64,000 nucleotides of DNA, taken from positions 15,001 through 79,000 of the forward strand of contig JAZDSV010000030.1 in NCBI GenBank assembly GCA_036784855.1. The letters run 5' to 3'. The number at the start of each line of letters is the position of its first letter. Within the stretch, counting starts at the first letter, position 1. This DNA comes from Aphelidium insulamus (lineage: Eukaryota; Aphelidiomycota; Aphelidea; Aphelidiaceae). The translations under genes and the position numbers were made by a program. Below, one piece after another: positions 55,098-64,000 of this stretch. The notes beneath the pieces were generated by a model that was not told the origin of the DNA, made no database searches, and saw only the letters and a list, made by a program, of their open reading frames with translations.

Positions 55098-56668
55098 ATG
55101 ACCATGCTGAGCGGGAATGATTTGTTCTTGGAGGCCGGCCGCGATGAGCACGATGAGGCGGTGTTTGGCTACGCAATGATGCCCGGCGGCGAATTCGACG
55201 AGAGCTTGAATCACTTTGCGGAACCCAATGTCACCTTCAACAATAACATTAACAGCGACACCAGCAATCACTACAGCAACCAGCTTCTGTACTTGGCCGC
55301 AGATGGCGGTTCCACGTTCCCCGCGTACCCCACCCCGGACCTGTACGGATCCTACACCGCCCCCAGCACCCCTGGTCTGTCTCACCACGCCACCATGTTG
55401 CCCGCGGTGCCGGAACAGCAGTTTGCGGAACAGTCATCGCGCTCAGCCACATCTCTTCTGATGAACAATGTGCCGGCGTACCTCGGCGCCCAGGACCCGC
55501 TACTAAACCGCGAGACCACAAGCAACCAACGCCGCCATGCCACCGGTCCACGCCGGAAGAACAGCATGTCTTCCGGGTCGCTCAATGCTCGTCACCAGCC
55601 GCTGCTGGTGTCACCTCCCCACTCGCCCTCCGCCGCCCTGTCACATATGGAATTCATGCGCCTGGATGAGCAGTGGCAGCGTGGCAGCGGCGGCGAGACG
55701 CGCCACTTTATGAACCAGAGCAGCTGTATGAATGGTAGCCTGTTCATGCCGCAGCAGCAGCCACGCGGCAAGCACCAGCGCCCCGCTCTCTACCACCAGG
55801 AGGCCGTGAAGCAAGTGCCCGCACTGACTGTCAGCCAGTACGGCGCAGGGGAACGGCAACAGCAGCAGAGTAGCTCCATCTCTCCACAGGCCTCCTGTCC
55901 CCATCCACATCCATCGCGTCCTCCTCCGCGTCTGTGTCGCCGCGCTTCGAGTCGATCAAGCCGCAGCCACGGCCCGCCGGCCCCACGCTGTCCGAGAGTG
56001 AGCTGCAGAGTCTGTTCGCGGCGGCCAACAGCCACTCCAACCGCACCCGGTGCAAGCGCGACGTGGCCATCCTCAGCCTGATACTGGACACGCACATCTC
56101 CTCCGGCGCCATGATCACACTGACATTCGGCGACGTGGCCAGCGTGGTGGCGATGGCGCAGCGCGGTACCGCTGACACCTCTGATGGTTCGACGGCCCTG
56201 ACTGACACGGACTTCCACGGCCACTACATCGACATCAACCGGCTGACACCCACGCGCACCATACCGGCCCGCTACACACTGCACCCGTTCAGCGCGTGGG
56301 CCCTGCACCGCTGGATCACCGAACTGCTGCGCACCTATCACTGGAGCGCCGCCGACCCCGCCACCCCGCTGTTCGTGGGCAGCCAGCCGGCCGTGGATCA
56401 GACGAGCGGCGCGCGGCAGTTGCGTGCGGTGCCGCTGAAACGCGACGCCATCAGCAAGGTGTTCCACAGTATCAAGGTGCGCAGCGGCAAGACACTGTCC
56501 AAGCAGATGACGGCCGCCTCCAGTCTGGCGCCGCTCAATGGGTCATACCGCGAGCTGCAGTCCTTTCTCGCCATGCTGGTCACCACGTCGGCGGACTTTG
56601 CCGGCTGCAAGGGTGCTGCCACTACGGATGGTCATAACTCTTCCAGCAGCCACGGCGATAACCTTTAA
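55098..56668 (+). CDS. Protein with a degenerate tyrosine-recombinase-like C-terminal domain
   Basis: The N-terminal about 270 residues are Ser/Gln/His-rich and disordered (GNDLFLEAGRDEHDEAVFGY; LLVSPPHSPSAALSHMEFM). Near 55870-55890 the frame shifts by one, through a 20-nt GT-AG stretch, a longer intron, or an indel. The C-terminal about 240 residues have the helix/strand order of a tyrosine recombinase catalytic domain: KRDVAILSLILDTHISSGAM, ITLTFGDV, TIPARYTLHPFSAWALHRWI, TPLFVGSQ and PLKRDAISKVFHSI. The catalytic arginine of the TG-x-R motif is replaced, and no HxxR...Y set is evident, so it would be inactive. Possible domesticated transposon domain. Low certainty on family. Confidence 0.5.
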
Positions 56669-56710
56669 CTAATGCTTCAACAACCAACAATATACTCCCT
56701 GTCAATATCA

Positions 56711-56735
56711 TATATATATATATATATATATATAT
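56711..56735. repeat. (TA) microsatellite
   Basis: About 12 TA units between converging genes. Confidence 0.85.
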
Positions 56736-56767
56736 CATCATTGGTCTGTATATTGTAGTTTTCTTGT

Positions 56768-57343
56768 TTAATCTACCTTGCCGGCATTCTTGTCGTGCAG
56801 CCATCGCAGCGTGTCAGCGCCGGCCGAGTGTAATGCCGCCTGATAGATGCAGCTGGTGGACAGTGCGTGGTCAATTGGCGCGAGCGTGTCCAGATGGCGC
56901 AACAAGTCGATACGGCCAGCGCGCGATGCCTCGTGCGCCAGCTCCCTCGTATCGGCCCCGTAACCAATTGCCCAGTCAAGTTGATGCGTGTTGTGCATCG
57001 CATCCGAGTAGAGTGTGGTCAGGCACAATGCCGATGACGACGCTGATGGTGCGGATGGTGAAGTTGTGCACGCCGCATACCACTGCCTGTTCAGGCAGGC
57101 AAACACGTTGTTGCAGTAGGAGACAATGTGCGCCTGTATATCGGGTGACAATACGATGTTTCTCCGGGGCGCGTACTTGACAGTAATTATGGGAATGGGC
57201 ACCGCGGCATCAACAGCGGCACTCTTGGCCACCAGCAATTGATCGTGCACCACATCCACAGCCGGTATCACTGTGGCCAGGGAGAGGTCCAGTAATGTTG
57301 TGGATGCAGCCAGCAATGCCGCCACCGCAACTACACTCTGCAT
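56768..57343 (-). CDS. Small secreted F-box-like/ankyrin protein
   Basis: A single exon of 191 residues. Signal peptide MQSVVAVAALLAASTTLLDL, spacer, F-box-like helices (VLSPDIQAHIVSYCNN, ACLNRQWYAAC), then two or three ankyrin-type units (THQLDWAIGYGADTRE, RIDLLRHLDTLAPID, ADTLRWLHDKNAGK). The layout equals the larger F-box/ankyrin genes at 35.05 and 44.4 kb but with far fewer repeats. Its promoter region is shared with Sec20 (103 bp). Confidence 0.65.
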   Translation of the reverse strand: MQSVVAVAALLAASTTLLDLSLATVIPAVDVVHDQLLVAKSAAVDAAVPIPIITVKYAPRRNIVLSPDIQAHIVSYCNNVFACLNRQWYAACTTSPSAPSASSSALCLTTLYSDAMHNTHQLDWAIGYGADTRELAHEASRAGRIDLLRHLDTLAPIDHALSTSCIYQAALHSAGADTLRWLHDKNAGKVD

Positions 57344-57446
57344 GCACCGATATTATGTATAACAGAAAAATATTTTTCCGTCTCCCGCACAATCAACCAC
57401 GCGTGCACAGACATGTTAAATACACTACAGCACAATCAGCGACCAC

Positions 57447-58209
57447 ATGGAAGCTCTTTATTTCGAGTTGGAAAAGTGTCTGGCGCAGCTGGAGCGGCTC
57501 TGCCACGGCAACACAAGGCCCGGTAATGCTCCTGTCTCTACCTCGCCTCTGTGGGAGTGGAAGGATGTGGAGCGGTGTCAAGTGTCGGCACGCAACATAC
57601 TGGACAGGATGAGCGGCCAGAGTGGCGCCTCGGATCACACTGCGGCGCACATACAACGGCATGCTCGGATACAGTGCATAGTCGCCCAACTTACACATGT
57701 GCAGATCACGGGCGAGACTGCGACGCTTGATGCTGGACTGCAAGCGACGACTGGATGAGCAGCAGGTGTCACGGGCGCGGTCAGAGTTGTTGGCCGGCGC
57801 CGCCGCTTCAACCACCACTACAACCACGCGCCTCGCAGATGACTCCACAAGGTCGGATGAGGATGCGCAGCGTGTGGCCAAGGGAATCACGGAGGCTCTG
57901 AAGCGCACCAACCGTCTGATGGCGGATGAAGTAGAGCGCAGTGCGCAATCACTCCAGCTGCTCGGTGTGTACCATATGTGTTGATGGAGGTGTCTCTTAC
58001 AACACAAACGCACAGGCCAGTCCAGCCAGACCCTGAGTGCCACGCGTGATCAGTACTCGGGCGATATGGCCAGCGCGTTGGTCAACACTAATCAGGCGCT
58101 AACTGTGCTGTATCAGCGGGACTTTACGGACAGAGTGCTGCTCTTCATGAGTGTGTCGGTGTTTCTGTCCGTGGTGGCCTACATACTCAAAGCTCGGCTG
58201 TGGGATTAG
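57447..58209 (+). CDS. SEC20: SNARE protein Sec20 (BNIP1)
   Basis: Exons 57447-57673, 57705-57964 and 58016-58209 give 226 residues. The Sec20 domain reads AKGITEALKRTNRLMADEVE, QLLGQSSQTLSATRDQYSGD and YQRDFTDRVLLFMSVSVFLS. A C-terminal anchor and a short tail ARLWD resembling an ER-retention end follow. Sec20 is the Qb-SNARE of Golgi-to-ER retrograde fusion with Ufe1/Syntaxin-18 and Use1. The first intron is only 31 nt (57674-57704), GT-AG. Without it the frame breaks. Starts 103 bp from the divergent F-box-like gene. Confidence 0.85.
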
Positions 58210-58401
58210 AGTTGATGCATGCATACTTGTACTCCTTGCAGGCTTCTGTATCGGCATTATCGCGGTATTGTGTCTGTACATGGTCCGATTGAAATTACAC
58301 GACGCACTAGACTGCTACTGCATTTGCAATGTGTAAAATTGCATGTATGTAGTGTCAACAGTAAGCAATTAAACACAGTGCTGCTGGCAAGGCAAAAAGT
58401 G

Positions 58402-58473
58402 GGGCCTGCCCGGGGATCGAACCCGGGACCTCTTCGACCCGAACGAAGAATCATACCACTAGACCAGCAGGCC
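58402..58473 (-). tRNA. tRNA-Pro (CGG)
   Basis: Identical over its 72 nt to the gene at 32011. Anticodon loop TTCGGGT, B box GGTTCGATCC, T-run terminator on the minus strand just below 58402. Confidence 0.95.
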
Positions 58474-58900
58474 TTGATGATCTACCGTGACCATCATTAA
58501 CCATGTTCCTGGTTCACATTTAAATTAGTCAATTTGACCTCATCTCTGAAATATTTTAGCGAATCCAATCGGACATCGAGAATGAAATCGACAATACCAC
58601 TCCGAGGTCAGGAAAAGTGAAGTTGATCGATTCTCGGTCGAAGTTTATCAAAAATAACGATACTCGGTACCCGTACGTTGCGTCACTTAAGGGTGCTTAC
58701 CACAAAATACCAAGTAGCCAGAGAACCGAGTAATCAAGCTTACAAACGCGGGTTTGACGGGACAATTTTCTTCATGTCTGTTTGCGGACTTCTTTTACAT
58801 AAAATAATAATTTCATGCTTAATTCACTGGTTTGGATCAAAATGGTATCTCAGGAGCAAGTGCATACATGATTAGCCAAGCCACTGGCAATAAAACGATG
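58474..58900. other. Region between two tRNA genes
   Basis: No gene. It contains a GATTCTCGGTCGAAG/ACGATACTCGGTACCCG direct-repeat-like pair (58630-58676) of unknown meaning. Confidence 0.45.
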
Positions 58901-58972
58901 GGGCCTGCCCGGGGATCGAACCCGGGACCTCTTCGACCCTAACGAAGAATCATACCACTAGACCAGCAGGCC
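58901..58972 (-). tRNA. tRNA-Pro (AGG)
   Basis: The same 72-nt sequence as the CGG genes except for one base at position 34, giving loop TTAGGGT (AGG). Discriminator C. The T run downstream is short (TTTT). Confidence 0.95.
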
Positions 58973-59087
58973 GAGGTGAAACATTCTAGGTCTTAATTAA
59001 ACTTCTTGCTAGCTAATGTAATTAATGTTTTGAACAAGAACACACCGGGGTAATTCAACAGTCTCGCTGCTAACAATGAACAACAAT

Positions 59088-60393
59088 CTATTCTAGCACC
59101 TCAATTGCGCGCTTCAGGCCATCAATGGGTTTGTTGATCTTCTCTCGCATTGCCGGAACCTGTGCCTCGACAGCAGTATACTGAGCTAGTTCTGCCTTAC
59201 GCGAACGGCACCATCGTTCCATTGAGACTTTTAGTTCATCGACACCATTCGATCGAATCCAGCGCTGATCAGTGCATTTAAACTTCTGGAGATAGAACCG
59301 CAGTTTCTGCTGGATGAGGAACAGATCGCGGCTTAGACTCGGTGTCACCGAGACCGCATCAATAAAGTCCGACAAGGCGCGGTCCGTGTGTGATCTGCTG
59401 CCCAGGATGGCCAGAGTGTCGGTGCAGATCAAGTCGCAAGCGCTGTTGGCCTCATTCTTGGAGGAACCATCAAGCCGTGGTTGTAAATCAGACGCTGAAT
59501 AATCTGTCTTCGACGATACGCTCTCCATGCCGAGAAGGCGCGCATTGCCGTCCAGGTGTGTCACCAGTTCATCCATGCCGCCGGCAAATACATACTTGGA
59601 CCCCGGCTCCAACACTGGCGACAGTTGTGTCAGCATCGTCGTGATCTCGTTATCTCGCTGTTCTCGGATACACGTGGCCAAATCACCGTGAAAGTGACGC
59701 TGCAGCAGGGAGTATGTGCACAGAATGTTGACCAGGTTGTACAAGAGTGGCTGTGATAGCCGCATGCCGGCTATGCTTGCAGACTGCGGCGATGTCTGCA
59801 CAACAAAATCGGCTTCCGCGACCAAACCAGCGCTCGCGAGCCACCACGGCGACCAGGGAGCGGCACAAAGCACGGCGCTGCGCACAAACTCTTCACGACG
59901 CCCCGTGTCGGCCAGCAGCTGTCGGAACTGGACGCGGTCCTCGGCAGAGAGTCGCGCCCACAGATCGTCAGCGGCCGCACTCTCCACGTCCATCCCGTGC
60001 AGTCTGTCTGCGAGCGCGGCAGCGGCCTCCTCGCGGTCCAGTGCAGTTTGCAGGTCTTCCTCCTCTTCCTCTTCCACCATGAGTTTAGCGCCGCCATCCC
60101 CGGTTCCCTTCAGGGATGGCATGAGTGACGGTCCAGTGGGTGGAGTGGGCGGCCTGTCCTTCCCTGCCATGCATTGCTCCACTTGGTCGCGGTAAAACTC
60201 TTCCGAGCACCCGGATGTTCCTGGCCGCGATAGCAGTCCAGCGAGCAGTATGGTATGCGGCATCGAGGACACTTGTACGGCGCGGGCTTGTCGCGTCGGT
60301 GGCATCTGCGCGTGATGGGCAAGCGTGATGTGATGTGTATCGCTGTGAAGTAAACGTACATGGCGCACACTCCGGGCACAGACGCGTCTCCAT
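59088..60393 (-). CDS. ZNHIT2: HIT-type zinc-finger protein ZNHIT2
   Basis: Start 60393, exon 1 to 60371, exon 2 from 60305. The HIT zinc finger reads LCPECHRRDKPAPYKCPRCR and IPYCSLDCYRGQEHPG, then CSEEFYRDQVEQCM, all standard for ZNHIT2. Joining these needs one extra base near 60211-60215 (GGG expected GGGG): a one-base frameshift. The rest is uninterrupted: acidic EEEEEED stretch, LSAEDRVQFRQLLADTGRRE, APWSPWWLASAG, and a helical C-terminus. ZNHIT2 helps R2TP/HSP90 assemble the U5 snRNP. A longer frame from 60490 reads through the intron and was not chosen. Confidence 0.82.
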
Positions 60394-60639
60394 CTATGGA
60401 GTGGTGTATACTAACGCGTCCACTGTCGCTGCATTCCACGGCGGCCACACCGTCAGCGTCAAAGTCTGCCAAACCGGGAATCTTTAACATTATTTACAAC
60501 TACTCTATTCAACTACAACTATGGCTGCATATAATCGTTTTCTCTCTGCTCGATTCCACTTTTGCAGCACTGAAGCGTGGAGTGAGCGCAGTGGCTGCAG
60601 TTTTACTGTATTAGTTACATATGTCTGTAGACACAAGTA

Positions 60640-61295
60640 CTATGCACGTACAGCTGCTTGTAGGTGCAACTGTTGGGATGTCAATATGCGGTGTGTCCAG
60701 TCGAGAAGTCGCTTTGATCGGCGCTGCCGACCGCCCATATGCACAAGACACTCGGCCAGATAGAGCAGACACTGCAGAAAGAGTGTCTGGTTGGACATGC
60801 AGGCAGCCAGTTGCATTTGGCGCCACGCTATTCGTCCCGCTTGTTCTGCCTACGATATTGTATTGGTCATATGTATTAAACCTACATATTACAAATATTT
60901 CAAGTTCGTACGTGACGCGCGTTATCGCGACCCAGTGTAGCATGTGCACCTCCCAGGACGGCCCAGGCAGTTATAGAGTGTGATAGCTGAGCGCGAAATT
61001 CTTCTGGTCGAATGAAAACGTGCCAGGCCAGCCACTCCATACGCATTGAGTGGACATTTGCTCCGGACGGTTCAAAGCACACCACACACAACTGGCGCGT
61101 TATCGGGAGTACTCTTCCCAAGCAGAATTTGAACGCAAGCCACCGATCCAGTAGCGCCCTCATGCAACGCCAGTCGCGCACAATTACTTTCTGAATACCG
61201 TGGCTGGCTGCACTGCACTGGCGATACGTATATCCTCGCGGACCCAGGACGTGTTCAGCAGCATGCTTGCTCCAGCACTGCACCAGCAATTGCAT
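60640..61295 (-). CDS. Hypothetical protein, two exons
   Basis: Exons 61295-60912 and 60849-60640 with a 62-nt GT-AG intron give 197 residues. Visible pieces: MRALLDRWLAFKFCLGRVLP, RMEWLAWHVFIRPEEFRAQL, RIAWRQMQLAACMSNQTLFL, QCLLYLAECLVHMGGRQRR. Trp/Arg/Leu-rich, helical, no signal peptide. Family not recognised. Both exon phases close and both ends are clean, which supports a real gene. Confidence 0.55.
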
Positions 61296-61391
61296 GACGA
61301 GTAACTGGTGTGCAGACTGTTGTAACTAAACTATCAATGAAAAAGATTTAATTAGAGAGTATGTTTATTGTAGACTGAACGTGAACATCAA

Positions 61392-61463
61392 GGCCTGCTG
61401 GTCTAGTGGTATGATTCTTCGTTAGGGTCGAAGAGGTCCCGGGTTCGATCCCCGGGCAGGCCC
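61392..61463 (+). tRNA. tRNA-Pro (AGG)
   Basis: Same body as the other Pro genes, anticodon loop TTAGGGT, followed by ACTTTTT as terminator. It lies 118 bp before the kelch-kinase start codon on the same strand. Confidence 0.95.
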
Positions 61464-61581
61464 CACTTTTTGGCTACGCTTCTTTGTCGTCCATGTGTTC
61501 CAGAGGTATATTCTCCGATCTTCGATTTTCCTGTCCGGTGCACTTATTTTTAGCATCCTCTCGGAACCCCGTGCGAAAATA

Positions 61582-64000
61582 ATGTTATTAATCGCGCTCA
61601 GCACCCTTCTGCTCACTGCCGGTGCCGTATCAGTGACAGTCTCGCAGTACAATTACACATACACGCTGCTGGATGGCACCAGTTCATCGGTGCAGTCCAC
61701 TGTTTACGGTCCGACCGCGCAGGATCGGATCCCGGGTGCCCGGCGGTATCACTGCACAGCCAGTGCCACCAACACTGGACTGTTATACGTGTACGGGGGC
61801 AGCGCGCAGAAAAATGGAGTCAGTACGTGTACCCCTGATTTATTGTTGTTTGATCATTTTACTCTGGTCTTATAATCTAGTCACTTATGTGAATGATTTC
61901 TGGCGATATGACACGGCGACTACCATCTGGACACTCATCGGTGAAATGTCACCGTCAAGAGGGAGCTTGAATGTACCGGCTGCATCAAACTGGCCGGTGT
62001 CGACGTCTAGTATGGTGTGCGATGTCGATGGTAGCCAGCGAGCACTCTATCTGTTTGGCGGTCAGAGCATTGGCCAGTCAGGTACCAGCGCTTCTGTGTT
62101 CAGAGATCCCTTTACCAGAATCATACTCTTAGGTCTGCAGATCAACAACGACATGTTCAAGTTCAATATTTCCACGGGTTGGTGGGTGTGGCTGAAGGGC
62201 AATGATTTGGGCAAGGTGTCCTATACAGCTCGCGGCACCGCCAGCGACACAAACACACCGGCGTCTCGGATATACTCGAAACTGTGCAGTCTAGGAACAG
62301 GTCCCTATCTTTACTTGTTTGGCGGAATAGGCTACTACGGAAATGCGCAAGGTACACAGGGTGTTGTAAGTTATTTTTTGTAATAACTGTTACAGATCGC
62401 ATGAATGACCTGTGGAGTTACGACACTACGTCGAATCAGTGGACATGGGTCTCGGGAAGCGTAACATCGGCTCAGAAAGGGAGTTACGGAGTGCGAGGTA
62501 CACTGTCGGCCAGCAGTTATCCGGGTGGCCGCGCTTCACATGGAATGGTGTGTGGTGCTGACATAATTGTAATGGGCGGCTATGGCTACTCTGATTCCAC
62601 AACTAGTGGTGAGTGTTGTTCAACTTTCGCCCTACAGCTTATGACTACTAGTTGGCGCCCTTAGCGACCTTTGGAGATTTGAGATCAGCACATCACGATG
62701 GTCGTGGGATGCCGGATCCAACACAGGTGGTTCGAGTGGGTCCGGCGGCTCGGCAATCGGACAATTTGCGCCGTCGAATTCTCCTCCCGGCGAATCTGGG
62801 TTTGCATTTGTCAGTCTGCCGGCGATATCGATCATTCTGCTCTACGGTGGCTATTCCAGCGCCACACAAACGAATATACGATCACCTTTGGATATATAAC
62901 GTGACAGCGAAACAATGGGCTCCCATCGGTTCATCAATTACGCCAGCGCGCACGTGGCTGCAAGCCGAACAGCTTACCAATGGCTCAGCACTACTTTTTG
63001 GGGGTTCCCTTGATTCCAATAGTTTAGTCACGAACGAATTATGGAAGATTGACATTAATCTTGCAGGCAAGTTTACCGAGACATCTGTGTTGGTTTTAGG
63101 GCTATGTTGGTGCATGTAGGTGTAATACCAAAATTACATTCTAACGTCTGTGCTAATGCAGTAAACTCGCCAAAGACATCAACATCATCCGGCATTAAAA
63201 CACCTACAAGCACTGAGATACTACCTACTTTATCGACAACAGAAGGACAGCCACAGACGATAGATATCGTCGTGGATGCCAGTTTGACAGATTTGATCGT
63301 GGTTGAAGAAACTGATACTACTTTTGTTTCGTTGGGCAAGTAGAGAGGTTTGTTGGAATGCAACTACGCTAACGATGTGTAGCAGTGGAGTCAATCAGCA
63401 TCACAAGCACGCAAGCTGCTCCCACCACGGTTGCCAGTACAAGCACTGCTACAACATTACCTAATCTTTTGGCAATAGTGCTCATTGTCTGCGGTGTTTC
63501 CGTTGTGCTGCTACTGGCAATGGCAGGGTCGGTGTGCGTTCGGAGGCAAACACGCAAATTTCGCCAGCCGTCTACTGCGGAAAGCCAAGCTAGCGCCACT
63601 TCTGCCTCGTCCGGACTGGAACTGGCGGAATATCAATCGACAGTCGTCATCAGCCACACACTAACGAATGCGAATACCTTGAAAACTAACATAGACAACA
63701 CGGCGTTTGGCACTGCGTACGCCACCGAGTTTGCCGTGCCTGGATACCTACAATTCGAAGCCAGCAAGGATTTTCTCATCAACGAAAAGCTGGCGCAGGG
63801 CGGTGGTGGGGCGGTTCACGTCGGCACAGCAGTTAACCCCGCCTTACTCTCATACGGCGTCAAGATCATTGTGAAAGTGGTCGGCCAGTCGAAACAAGAA
63901 ATCAACAAGGTGCATCAATTGGCGTTTGACCAGGAGCTGGCTGTCATGCACTACTTGGGACGACATCGCAATATTGCCGTGCTGTTGGGTTGGAGCGACC
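61582..64000 (+). CDS. Kelch-ectodomain receptor kinase, 3' end beyond window
   Basis: Exons 61582-61822, 61881-62081, 62133-62360, 62396-62608, 62652-, and the last from 63386. A signal peptide (MLLIALSTLLLTAGAVSVTV) precedes about six kelch blades (GLLYVYGGSAQ, VNDFWRYDTATTIWTLIG, LYLFGGQSIGQS, MNDLWSYDTTSNQWTWVSGS, LSDLWRFEISTSRWSWDA, LWIYNVTAKQWAPIG, ALLFGGSLDSNS). A Thr/Ser-rich stalk, one TM helix (AIVLIVCGVSVVLLLAMAGS) and a basic stop-transfer RRQTRK follow. Then a kinase domain begins: glycine loop LAQGGGGAVHVG, lysine region IIVKVVG, alpha-C Glu in DQELAVMHYLG, then HRNIAVLLGW. That style is of tyrosine-kinase or TKL type, but the catalytic loop is outside. A one-base frameshift lies near 62870. 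Intron 63336-63385 uses GCAAGT. Confidence 0.82.

Noticed and set aside
60394-60490. Upstream start for ZNHIT2 (frame from 60490)
   Set aside because: Its unspliced frame destroys the first CxxC of the HIT finger; splicing from 60393 gives the consensus LCPECHRR.

Overview
The window is a chimera of two genomes. Bases 1 to about 7425 are AT-rich, intron-free bacterial DNA of Bacteroidetes type: an mpg-like glycosylase, an RlmI-like rRNA methyltransferase, a thioredoxin-like protein, an ABC permease, a SPOR protein, two small lipoproteins and groES-groEL. From about 7425 to the end it is GC-richer, intron-dense nuclear DNA of a flagellated protist. Genes on both sides of 7425 are cut off there, so it is an abrupt join, from misassembly or from integrated bacterial DNA. 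The bacterial part is itself broken: two genes lack their 5' ends head to head near 4000, groES is truncated, and groEL is frameshifted.

The eukaryotic part is tightly packed (often 50-400 bp between genes, introns mostly 30-75 nt). The organism has a motile cilium: IFT52 and CEP104 lie tail to tail at 17.5-23.4 kb, and an outer-dynein-arm docking coiled coil (ODAD1/DC2 type) lies at 52.5-54.7 kb. Housekeeping genes are an AGC kinase of YPK/SGK type, CENPX/MHF2, a C2-domain phosphatidylserine decarboxylase, SRP68, MoaE, a NATD1-like acetyltransferase, ABCF2/Arb1, Sec20, ZNHIT2, a PHO80-like cyclin and a bZIP factor. The kinase, the decarboxylase, the cyclin and CENPX suggest an opisthokont-grade flagellate (for example an early-branching fungal or holozoan relative). 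The lineage cannot be fixed by eye. Five tRNA genes are present: one Ala and four Pro.

Mixed among these are genes of an interacting or parasitic lifestyle. Three single-exon genes encode a signal peptide, an F-box-like segment and ankyrin-type repeats (35.05, 44.4 and 56.8 kb). Decayed tandem copies lie at 42.8-44.3 kb, and there is a related secreted ankyrin protein (50.3 kb). A Crinkler/RHS-like P-loop NTPase lies at 14.7-17.2 kb. Two kelch ectodomain membrane proteins, one carrying a cytoplasmic kinase, lie at 32.2 and 61.6 kb, and a cAMP-receptor-like GPCR at 39.1 kb.

Two genome-wide features stand out. Reading frames can only be joined through GC-AG introns at ten places in nine genes, some decisive, such as the kinase catalytic loop. 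Several GT-AG introns are only about 31-32 nt long. Single-base frameshifts in otherwise conserved genes suggest residual indel errors in the assembly.
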